Part shown: piece after piece, positions 1 to 5,866 of the stretch
Layout of the letters: each line of letters starts with the position of its first letter
Position numbering within the stretch: position 1 is the first letter of the stretch
Assembly (NCBI GenBank): GCA_007136585.1
Contig: SLGR01000119.1
Coordinates: 1 to 8,699, forward strand
Origin: Candidatus Sumerlaeota bacterium
GTDB taxonomy: Bacteria > CG03 > SLGR01
Length of the DNA: 8,699 nucleotides
Reading direction: 5' to 3'
Notes under the pieces: model-generated
What the model was told of the DNA's origin: nothing
The model's input: the letters and a program-made list of their open reading frames with translations, nothing else
The model's database searches: none
Translations under genes and position numbers: made by a program

Positions 1-210
1 ATAGAAAGTTACGAGATCGCGGATATATGGGAACCGACCCCCTCTCTTTCGGAACCGGGGGTGCTGCAGTCACAGGTTCAGGTTAAAATTCTTGGAAGGT
101 TTCCCGGAAACAGATCCGATAGCGGAATTTTAATGACTTTTATGCAGAAGGACGGAAACTGGTTTCTTTACAATATGGTTGAAATCCCCGATATGTTTGA
201 ACCGCTTTAA
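1..210 (+). CDS. Partial CDS, C-terminal 69 aa of a protein of unknown function
   Basis: An open frame runs from the left edge to a TAA at 208-210; the 5' end lies outside the window. The visible 69 residues hold alternating polar and hydrophobic strands, a 'GxWxLYxMV' pattern (GNWFLYNMV) near the end, and a short acidic C-terminus (EIPDMFEPL). This resembles the last two strands of an NTF2-like or DUF4440-like alpha+beta barrel, a fold often found in small exported proteins, but the fragment is too short to name a family. It converges on the minus-strand gene at 235-603 with only 24 nt between the two stops, and no clear hairpin terminator is visible there. Coding is supported by the uninterrupted frame and sensible composition. 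The function is unknown. Confidence 0.6.
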   Translation: MESYEIADIWEPTPSLSEPGVLQSQVQVKILGRFPGNRSDSGILMTFMQKDGNWFLYNMVEIPDMFEPL

Positions 211-234
211 ACTCCCCGGGATAAAATAATATCT

Positions 235-603
235 TCAGTTCTTAATTCTGTTCTTGAGTTCAGAGATTAAAATTTCCGTATCGGATTTGTTTTTAGCTGC
301 AAGAAAACCGGATGATAACAGCAAACCGTTCTTATTCCAAACAATCTTTAATACAGTATGACCCAGAGCCCATTTCCCCGAATGCCATTTGCCTGTTTTA
401 AATACCTTTATATCTTCAAAAGGGATGCTTATCGGATCCCTTGTAAGATACCTTAGGAAATAAAAGGTCTTCTCATCGTTCCAGTACCTTCCGTTTCCCC
501 GAGCAAGCATATTATCCCTGGTATACCTTTTCCACCATTTCCCGTATATTTCACTCCCAAGGTATAAACCCGTTTTAGTATTTATATCCGGTTTCAGTCT
601 CAT
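235..603 (-). CDS. Small PH/GRAM-like domain protein (hypothetical, 122 aa)
   Basis: This is a complete minus-strand frame from ATG (603-601) to TGA (237-235). A stop sits five codons upstream in frame and no other start is available, so the start is fixed. No convincing Shine-Dalgarno sequence precedes it. The protein has no signal peptide or membrane segment, so it is probably cytoplasmic. The pattern is mostly beta: 'GLYLGSEIYGKWWKRY', an aromatic stretch with YWN and FYFLRYLT, 'ISIPFEDIKVFKTGKWHSGKW', 'VLKIVWNKNG', then a C-terminal amphipathic helix (SDTEILISELKNRI). Seven strands plus a closing helix and an 'IPFEDI' turn are typical of PH/GRAM-like domains, as in many uncharacterised bacterial proteins. 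That assignment is inferred from pattern only. By hand count the gene is about 39% G+C, lower than much of the operon to its right, and it is divergent from that operon. Confidence 0.65.
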   Translation of the reverse strand: MRLKPDINTKTGLYLGSEIYGKWWKRYTRDNMLARGNGRYWNDEKTFYFLRYLTRDPISIPFEDIKVFKTGKWHSGKWALGHTVLKIVWNKNGLLLSSGFLAAKNKSDTEILISELKNRIKN

Positions 604-662
604 TTTTTCATTACATTATTATTTCCAGAACTTTTAATGCTGCAAAAACCTTAAAAAGAATC

Positions 663-676
663 CTGTAAACTTACAG
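663..676. repeat. 14-bp palindrome CTGTAA-AC-TTACAG
   Basis: A perfect 6-bp inverted repeat with a 2-nt centre lies in the AT-rich region between the divergent genes, about 60 bp from the minus-strand start and about 95 bp before the -35 box of the operon promoter. Its size and symmetry suit a dimeric repressor or activator site. The stem is too AT-rich for an intrinsic terminator. There is no direct evidence of function. Confidence 0.4.
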
Positions 677-739
677 TTTAATTATATAAAATTTCATCAA
701 TTACCGGTACCGTTCTCTAAGAGGCGTAAATGCTTCTCT

Positions 740-763
740 CCTGTGATACTTACACCTGTGATA
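740..763. repeat. Direct repeat CCTGTGATA x2 upstream of -35
   Basis: The 9-mer CCTGTGATA occurs at 740-748 and 755-763, start to start 15 bp apart, ending 6 bp before the -35 box at 770. Tandem half-sites just upstream of -35 are a common activator arrangement. The core TGTGA resembles a CRP/FNR half-site, but no proper inverted partner is present at the usual spacing. It may be a binding site or chance. Confidence 0.3.
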
Positions 764-769
764 TTTTCT

Positions 770-798
770 TTGACAAAAACACCCTTTGGTGTTATTAT
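770..798 (+). promoter_or_regulatory. Sigma-70-type promoter for the 812-8699 operon
   Basis: A consensus -35 box TTGACA (770-775) is followed after exactly 17 bp by TATTAT (793-798), one mismatch from TATAAT. A perfect TATAAT also lies at 796-801, but with a 20-bp spacer. Transcription would start near 805, only about 7 nt before the ATG at 812, so the mRNA would be nearly leaderless. This fits the absence of a Shine-Dalgarno sequence there. An inverted repeat occupies the spacer (778-793). Confidence 0.65.
778..793. repeat. Inverted repeat AACACC-CTTT-GGTGTT in the promoter spacer
   Basis: Perfect 6-bp arms with a 4-nt CTTT loop lie between the -35 and -10 boxes and overlap the first base of the -10. 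A protein bound here would block RNA polymerase, so it is a candidate operator. It lies upstream of the predicted transcription start, so it would not form an RNA hairpin in the mRNA from this promoter. Confidence 0.4.
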
Positions 799-811
799 AA
801 TTTCATAAATT

Positions 812-3697
812 ATGAGCAGAAGATACACTGATAATACCTGGATTTCAAGCGCCCTTTTCTTTACTTTAAGGGCGCCCCTTAAACTTATTTCTGTCTCCGC
901 CCTCGCCGCCTGTATCCTGTTATTCGGAAGCCTGGCAAAGGCCAGTAGTTGGGAGTACGATTTTGGAACGGATACCGGGACTTTTGTTCAGGAAAATACA
1001 GTAAGCGAAGATTTTCTGCCCCAGCCCCAGGAAAACGGAGGAACCGCAAGGGTCCGGGTAGGAACCGGCGGAGGCGGCTTTTATCTTGAAAACCCCGGCA
1101 TAGCAGGTCTCGGAGACGGGGCTGAACTGAGGATTAAGGCCCCTACGGGAGGTTCAGTAAATAAATTCAGTATTTATGAACGTTTCCCGGGGAAGACTTT
1201 TTACACTAAATTTAAACTCAAACTTGGAGATTCTGACGGCGGAGGTACTGCGGAGGACGGCAGAATTATTTTTATGCAGGGTGCCGGTGGAAGGTATTCT
1301 GATAATTTAGTGATAGCGCATGACCAGACGTTCACCGGGTTGAGGTGGGATTTCGGAGGGGGCGGAGTGATAACTACATCTCATGCCAGTGGCGGGTCCT
1401 GGAGCGAACTTGGAGGGGATCCTTTCGTTCAGGGGAGTACTTTTACGGTTGAGATTTACGGGAATAATACCCTTGCTGAACAGGGTTATTCAAGGAACGG
1501 TTCAGATTATTCCCTGGGGGCAGGAACATATGACTTATGGGTAAATGATACATTGGTAGGAGATAACCTGCCTAAAGGGGAGATGGAGTCCGATGCTTTT
1601 ATTGACTCGTTTCTGTTTTACGGAGTAAACAGTAGCGAAAACCAGGCCAATATTTTTCTTGATGATTTTGAGTATACCAACGCATTGGACCCAGACGCGC
1701 CCCAGCTGTTTCCCGAACTTGTGTACTATAACCTGGATGACCCCGGGGATATCACCGCAAATATAATCTGGAACGAGGCAGATTCCGTAGTATCGGTCAG
1801 CGATAACGGAGATACCCTTAACGTAGGAACTGATTATGAGGTTGTCGGAGATACCCTTACCATAAAGAACGATTACCTGGATGATACCCTTAAGGTTGCC
1901 GGAAGCAGCGTTACTCTTAAAGTGGAGTTTGATGAGAGTTCGGAACTTAAGCTGGATATAATGGCTGCGGCTTCTCTTCCTTCAGGGGAGAACTGGGTTG
2001 AGAACTGGGACTTTGACGGACCCTGGGAAGGGACAGCAGCTTCAGGGAACCCCGAGCACTGGGTATGGGGAAAGAGGGGAGAGCGGTCAACCGATACCGC
2101 CAAAGTGCTTGTCGGGGAAGCTTCTTTCGTGCATGAACCTTATTTAGGGTATGAGTATCTTGAACAGACCGGGAAACTGCTTACGAATAAAGAGTACCAC
2201 CTGGCCGTATACGCAAAAGGGACCGGTATGGTGCGCCCTGGTATAATACACTCCGGGGGAACAAGTTACGTGGGCCCCGCGGGGCGTCTTATCATAGAAG
2301 ATTCGGACTGGGAAAGAGTGGATTTCAGTTACGAGAGCCCGGGCTCTATATTTGACGGAGGCATCAGTATCGGGTTACAGAGAAAGGAGGCCCGCGGGGA
2401 AGAGTTGGTTCTCGGGGCCGTATGGTTCAGCGATACGCCGCCCCCGGGGGACTGGCCCTCACCGCCCCAGCCGGTAGACGATCTTGCCGCATCATCCACG
2501 GATTCCGTTCAGGGAGCGGCCCTTGAGTGGACGGTTCCTTTTACGCCTCATCCCCCGGATTCCTACGAGCTCAGGTACGCCACGTACTCAGTGGCGGTCT
2601 CTACCTACTCCGACTGGTGGGACTCTATTCCCGAGTCTGAAGGCCTGTACGAGGGGAGAAGGATCATAGAAGCAACCGAGCCCGAGGGAGGTACCGAATC
2701 CCATATCATAGACGGGCTCTACCCGAACCTTACTTACTGGTTCGCGGTAAAGGTCTTTGACGAGGAGGGGTATTCTTCAGAGATAGATTATAACGCCCGT
2801 AACGAGGCATCCCAGGCCTCGGCTGAGATAATTAACCTGGCACCGCTCCCACCGACGGGCCTCACCGTGCCGGAGATAACCCTGGACCCGGTTGAGGTCA
2901 AGTGGGATCCGAATGAAGAGGTTGATGTCTCCAGGTACCTTCTTTACAGGGCTGAGAGGGATGAGGCAGGCCCCGTACCTTCTGTTGAGGGGGTATTTAT
3001 CGCCACAGTCTCCGCTACTTCCTATAATGATACCGGAATTGACACCTCAAAGTACTATACATACTGGGTGCGGGCCCTGGATGATTTCGGGCTAAAGAGT
3101 CCCTTATCCGCCCCGGCGCAGACATCCCCCGATTTAGACCCCCCTGTCATAGGGCATACCCCGCTTACCGACAGGGCGCTTGGACGGGATAGAATATTCG
3201 TGGAGTTCAGCGTTTCGGATAACCGTGAGGTATATGAGGCGGGTATTATATTTCAGGCCCTTCCGGACGGGGCCGAGACCGATATCCCCTTTTCCTTTAC
3301 CCCTTCGGATTACGTCGAAGGAGAGGTGGAGATAGATAAATCAAGTATAGGTCCCGGGGGTTTCAGGTACCGTATATACGCCTCGGACGGGCCGAACTTG
3401 AGCTTTTATCCCGGTGAGGATGAGTGGATAACTTTGCAGTTGAGAGCCGATGCGGATCCGGAGCAGAGATTCGTTACCCCGTCAAACCCCGAGGTCGTCT
3501 TCGGTACGGATGCAGAGTCGGTCCTTATAACCGATACCAGGGGAAACGAGGTGTTCAAGGCATCCAGAGGCGGATCGGATTTCATAGTCTGGAACCCGGC
3601 TGAGAACGGAAGTATAGCCATTGAGTCGGGGCTTTACATATACAGGGTAAAGACACAGAACGGGTACAGTTACGGGACCGTTGTGATAGTTAAATGA
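812..3697 (+). CDS. Secreted multidomain surface protein: beta-sandwich, X2, CBM-like, FN3 repeats, FlgD/T9SS-like C-terminus
   Basis: This 961-aa exported protein is the first gene of the operon. The ATG at 812 is the only standard start, because an in-frame TAA lies at 806-808; no ribosome-binding site is visible. Residues 1-44 form a long signal peptide ending AKA|SS. About 46-292 is a Gly-rich beta-sandwich resembling an N-terminal domain seen in secreted Bacteroidota proteins (FGTDTGTF, ARVRVGTGGGGF, NKFSIYERF). About 299-384 matches the X2 Ig-like module of glycan-degrading enzymes (GTDYEVVGDTLTI, a YL turn, then VTLKVEF). About 393-542 resembles a CBM4/9-type carbohydrate-binding jelly roll. 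About 551-670 and 677-772 are fibronectin type III domains. About 775-880 is another Ig-like module. About 885-961 is a FlgD-like domain ending 'GLYIYRVKTQNG...VVIVK', like T9SS sorting domains. No catalytic domain is recognisable, so binding, adhesion or scaffolding is likely. Its stop overlaps the next start by 4 nt (ATGA). Confidence 0.85.
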   Translation: MSRRYTDNTWISSALFFTLRAPLKLISVSALAACILLFGSLAKASSWEYDFGTDTGTFVQENTVSEDFLPQPQENGGTARVRVGTGGGGFYLENPGIAGLGDGAELRIKAPTGGSVNKFSIYERFPGKTFYTKFKLKLGDSDGGGTAEDGRIIFMQGAGGRYSDNLVIAHDQTFTGLRWDFGGGGVITTSHASGGSWSELGGDPFVQGSTFTVEIYGNNTLAEQGYSRNGSDYSLGAGTYDLWVNDTLVGDNLPKGEMESDAFIDSFLFYGVNSSENQANIFLDDFEYTNALDPDAPQLFPELVYYNLDDPGDITANIIWNEADSVVSVSDNGDTLNVGTDYEVVGDTLTIKNDYLDDTLKVAGSSVTLKVEFDESSELKLDIMAAASLPSGENWVENWDFDGPWEGTAASGNPEHWVWGKRGERSTDTAKVLVGEASFVHEPYLGYEYLEQTGKLLTNKEYHLAVYAKGTGMVRPGIIHSGGTSYVGPAGRLIIEDSDWERVDFSYESPGSIFDGGISIGLQRKEARGEELVLGAVWFSDTPPPGDWPSPPQPVDDLAASSTDSVQGAALEWTVPFTPHPPDSYELRYATYSVAVSTYSDWWDSIPESEGLYEGRRIIEATEPEGGTESHIIDGLYPNLTYWFAVKVFDEEGYSSEIDYNARNEASQASAEIINLAPLPPTGLTVPEITLDPVEVKWDPNEEVDVSRYLLYRAERDEAGPVPSVEGVFIATVSATSYNDTGIDTSKYYTYWVRALDDFGLKSPLSAPAQTSPDLDPPVIGHTPLTDRALGRDRIFVEFSVSDNREVYEAGIIFQALPDGAETDIPFSFTPSDYVEGEVEIDKSSIGPGGFRYRIYASDGPNLSFYPGEDEWITLQLRADADPEQRFVTPSNPEVVFGTDAESVLITDTRGNEVFKASRGGSDFIVWNPAENGSIAIESGLYIYRVKTQNGYSYGTVVIVK

Positions 3698-4656
3698 CAG
3701 TTGCGTGTAAATTTAAAAAATACGGGTTGATTTTTATAGTTGCCGCCGGGATGGGTCTCCTTCCGGGAGTATCCTCCGCAGGGTTTATGGACCCGGGGTG
3801 GGGGGCCAGGGGAGCCGGCAAGGGAGGAGCTTTCATAGCCTCCGTTGACGATGTGTCGGCCGTGATGTGGAACCCCGCGGCCCTCTCGGAAGTTTATATG
3901 AGGGAAGCGCTTCTTTCCTATCATAAGCCTTACGCCGGGCTGGACGGGGTAAACCTGAATATGGGGTTTGCCTCTTTCGCTTACCCCGTGGAGGGGATCG
4001 GGAATTTCGGGGCTTCTTTTACATCTTTTGACGGGGACGGAAAGTACAGGGAGACCACCTTCCAGGTTTCGGGGGCAAGGGAGTTTTCGGAACTTCTTAA
4101 TATTGAGCCGATGATGCTCTCTGCCGGTGTAAACCTTAAGTACCTTTTAAGCAGGTATTACTGGGACAGCGAGATAAAGGCCCTCGGGGACCCGGTTACG
4201 GAGAAAGACGGAGCCGGGGCTTTTACCGCTGATATCGGGGTTCTATTTCAGCCCTCATACAGTATCCCCGTTGGGATAACCGTAAAGAATATTATCCCCG
4301 CGGATGTTGGTCTGGCGGGAGAGGATATAGTGCCGCTTGAGTTTAAGGCGGGGGCCGCATACCGCCTGGGAACTGTAAGAGGGGTTGAGAGCCTGACCCC
4401 CGAGATTATGGTGGGGTACAGGGACCATGAGTATGACGACGGGAAGGTGAGCTGGGCGGTTGGTGTGGAGGGCTGGGTGCTGGATCACACCCTGGGTCTC
4501 CGGGCCGGGATAAATGATAACGAGGGCGCGCTGGGAGCGAGTTTTGAGAAGTTTATAGGGGATTTCATACTCCGTATTGATTATGCCGTCCTTATCTCCA
4601 GTACGCTGGGTGATAACCTGGGCAGTCACAGGATATCAACTAACCTGAGGTTCTGA
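3694..4656 (+). CDS. PorV/FadL-like outer-membrane beta-barrel protein
   Basis: This 320-aa protein starts at an ATG that overlaps the previous stop (ATGA). There is no clear Shine-Dalgarno sequence, which suggests translational coupling. Residues 1-29 form a signal peptide ending VSSA|GF. The mature N-terminus has the PorV/PorQ/UPF0164 signature: GARGAGKGGAFIA (about 37-49), then DDVSAVMWNPAAL (about 52-64), equivalent to the 'D...A...NPAGL' element of that family and of FadL. The rest alternates Gly/aromatic amphipathic strands expected of a 14-strand-type barrel. The final residue is Phe (STNLRF), matching the C-terminal signal recognised by the BAM complex. In T9SS, PorV shuttles cargo from the translocon to the attachment complex. 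Lying directly behind a gene with a sorting-like C-terminus, this barrel may handle that cargo. It could instead be a generic hydrophobic-solute channel. Confidence 0.8.
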   Translation: MTVACKFKKYGLIFIVAAGMGLLPGVSSAGFMDPGWGARGAGKGGAFIASVDDVSAVMWNPAALSEVYMREALLSYHKPYAGLDGVNLNMGFASFAYPVEGIGNFGASFTSFDGDGKYRETTFQVSGAREFSELLNIEPMMLSAGVNLKYLLSRYYWDSEIKALGDPVTEKDGAGAFTADIGVLFQPSYSIPVGITVKNIIPADVGLAGEDIVPLEFKAGAAYRLGTVRGVESLTPEIMVGYRDHEYDDGKVSWAVGVEGWVLDHTLGLRAGINDNEGALGASFEKFIGDFILRIDYAVLISSTLGDNLGSHRISTNLRF

Positions 4657-4657
4657 T

Positions 4658-5854
4658 ATGCTTATGATTCGCGGTATAGGCGGAAAAAGGTTTTTGATTC
4701 GGAGCGCCGGGGTATTGCTGGGGGTATTGCTTTCAGCAGGGTGTCTCTTCGCGCAGGAGATATCCGTGACCTCGGTAAGCATAGATAACTCCCATGCCCA
4801 TATAATAATAAATGAGGTAATACAGATTAACGAGATCCTTATAAAAGAAGACGAACTTGAGTTTCCGGTCTTTGTTTCCCGGTCAGGTCAGGTATTCCCC
4901 CAGGTGAGTTTCAGGACAAGTCAGGCGAGGGATACGGTGTTTGAGGCTGTGAAGACAGGGCGCCCCAGCGAGGAAAGGATAAGGAGGATCACCTACAAGA
5001 TAACCGATCTCTCCACATACAGGCAGGAAGGGTCCTCCCTGAGGGGGTTTGCCACCGTAACTTTTAACGGGGTGCTGGATATAGAGTGCCGTATAATGCA
5101 GTCCCGGCACGACGGCTCATACTGGGTCTCGTGGCCGGCCCGCCCCCCTGATGAGGATAGAGACGAGGATTCCTGGGTGGACCAGGTCTCTATAATAAAC
5201 AGGAGGGTCAGGGATATAGTTGAGCAGGATATTATAGAGCAGTACAGGGAAAAAACTGTAGATGAAGAGGCGGAAATCCCGGACCGGGATGTTTCTGTAA
5301 GAGTGGTTGAGGGGCCCGTTGATACCCCGGTTACGGTAACTGACGTAAAGGTTGAGCCGGTTACGGGAGAGGGGAGCCGGGTTGCTTCGGCCGAGGTGGA
5401 GTTAAACTATTCAATCAGGATTATGGATATAAAGGTTCATTCTCGGCGGGGAGAGATTTTCCTTGAGTACCCCGTGAGCGTGGCAGCCTCGGGGAGGGAG
5501 TTTGACCAGATGAGGGTGCTTTCCCGGGAACTCGGAAGGGAGATAAGAAGGGCGGTCGAGACCGGTGAACCTTCGGAGGAGAAATACGCCGAGGTTGGGT
5601 TTGAGATAACCAAGTTCGAGAGGTTTGACTCCGATAGCGCCCTTAAGTATTTCTGCGGGGTTACAATAAACCAGGTTATTGAGATAGAATGCGCGATAAT
5701 TGACGGGCCCGGGTACGATGCTTTTGTCAGCTGGCCCTCGCGCAGGGAGAACGGGGATTACGTAGATCAGATAATCCCTGTAAACAGCGATTTCCGGGAT
5801 GCCGTTGAAAGAGCTCTTCTTTCAAAATACCAGAGAGAGTTAAGAAGCCGGTAA
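4658..5854 (+). CDS. Exported protein with four tandem SpoVG-like domains
   Basis: This 398-aa protein starts at ATG 4658, one base after the previous stop, with GAGG (4647-4650) 7 nt upstream. Residues 1-32 are a signal peptide (cleavage LFA|QE). A lipobox-like LSAGC at 25-29 also allows a lipoprotein. The mature part reads as four SpoVG-like domains: A about 34-101, B about 111-198, C about 226-302, D about 315-397. Domain D is clearest: CGVTINQVIEIECAIIDG, then FVSWPSRRENGDYVDQIIPVN, then a helix with ALLSKYQREL. These align with B. subtilis SpoVG (ASIT...F.VHDIRVIDG, FVAMPSKR..DGEFRDI.HPIN, AVL.EYH) as I recall it. B shows VSWPARP...WVDQVSIIN. A and C lack the tryptophan strand and are more diverged. 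An acidic linker (about 199-224) separates A-B from C-D. SpoVG family proteins are normally cytoplasmic, about 85-100 aa, and bind DNA/RNA; an exported array is unusual. Its partner here is unknown. Confidence 0.8.
   Translation: MLMIRGIGGKRFLIRSAGVLLGVLLSAGCLFAQEISVTSVSIDNSHAHIIINEVIQINEILIKEDELEFPVFVSRSGQVFPQVSFRTSQARDTVFEAVKTGRPSEERIRRITYKITDLSTYRQEGSSLRGFATVTFNGVLDIECRIMQSRHDGSYWVSWPARPPDEDRDEDSWVDQVSIINRRVRDIVEQDIIEQYREKTVDEEAEIPDRDVSVRVVEGPVDTPVTVTDVKVEPVTGEGSRVASAEVELNYSIRIMDIKVHSRRGEIFLEYPVSVAASGREFDQMRVLSRELGREIRRAVETGEPSEEKYAEVGFEITKFERFDSDSALKYFCGVTINQVIEIECAIIDGPGYDAFVSWPSRRENGDYVDQIIPVNSDFRDAVERALLSKYQRELRSR
4757..5845 (+). repeat. Internal duplication: two copies of a two-domain SpoVG-like unit
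   Basis: The two units are residues 34-198 (about 4757-5251) and 225-396 (about 5330-5845). Each is an A/C-type domain followed by a B/D-type domain. The hinge is the best-conserved mark: 'AVKTGRPSEERIRRITYKIT' at about 97-116 and 'AVETGEPSEEKYAEVGFEIT' at about 299-318. Later equivalents are VLDIECRIM with VIEIECAII, and VSWPARP with VSWPSRR. This implies duplication of a two-domain unit after the two domains had already diverged. At DNA level the copies are not obviously similar, so the event is old. Confidence 0.7.
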
Positions 5855-5860
5855 AGGAAA
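5855..5860 (+). promoter_or_regulatory. Ribosome-binding site AGGAAA that decides the start of the PLD gene
   Basis: AGGAAA directly follows the TAA (5852-5854) of the previous gene and lies 6 nt before CTG 5867, an ideal spacing. No ATG, GTG or TTG exists in frame between 5855 and 5995, yet that stretch encodes a clear signal peptide. The site therefore favours the CTG as start. Confidence 0.6.
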
Positions 5861-5866
5861 CCTGCC

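Noticed and set aside
211-234. Bidirectional terminator between the convergent genes
   Set aside because: The 24-nt gap has no stable hairpin followed by a T-run on either strand.
663-690. CTGTAA/TTACAG hairpin as an intrinsic terminator
   Set aside because: The stem is AT-rich, the loop is only 2 nt and there is no U-tract. An operator-like palindrome is the better reading.
742-763. CRP/FNR-type site suggested by TGTGA
   Set aside because: No TCACA partner occurs 6 nt downstream of either TGTGA, so the palindromic consensus is not met. Only the direct repeat is reported.
1808-1892. GATACCCTTA three times (1811, 1850, 1883)
   Set aside because: All copies are in the same frame and encode Asp-Thr-Leu in turns of the X2 domain. 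Spacings of 39 and 33 nt are whole codons, so protein sequence explains them better than a DNA element.
4255-4629. 124-aa minus-strand open frame
   Set aside because: It is antisense to the first barrel gene, has no recognisable domain, and the plus-strand frame is clearly real.
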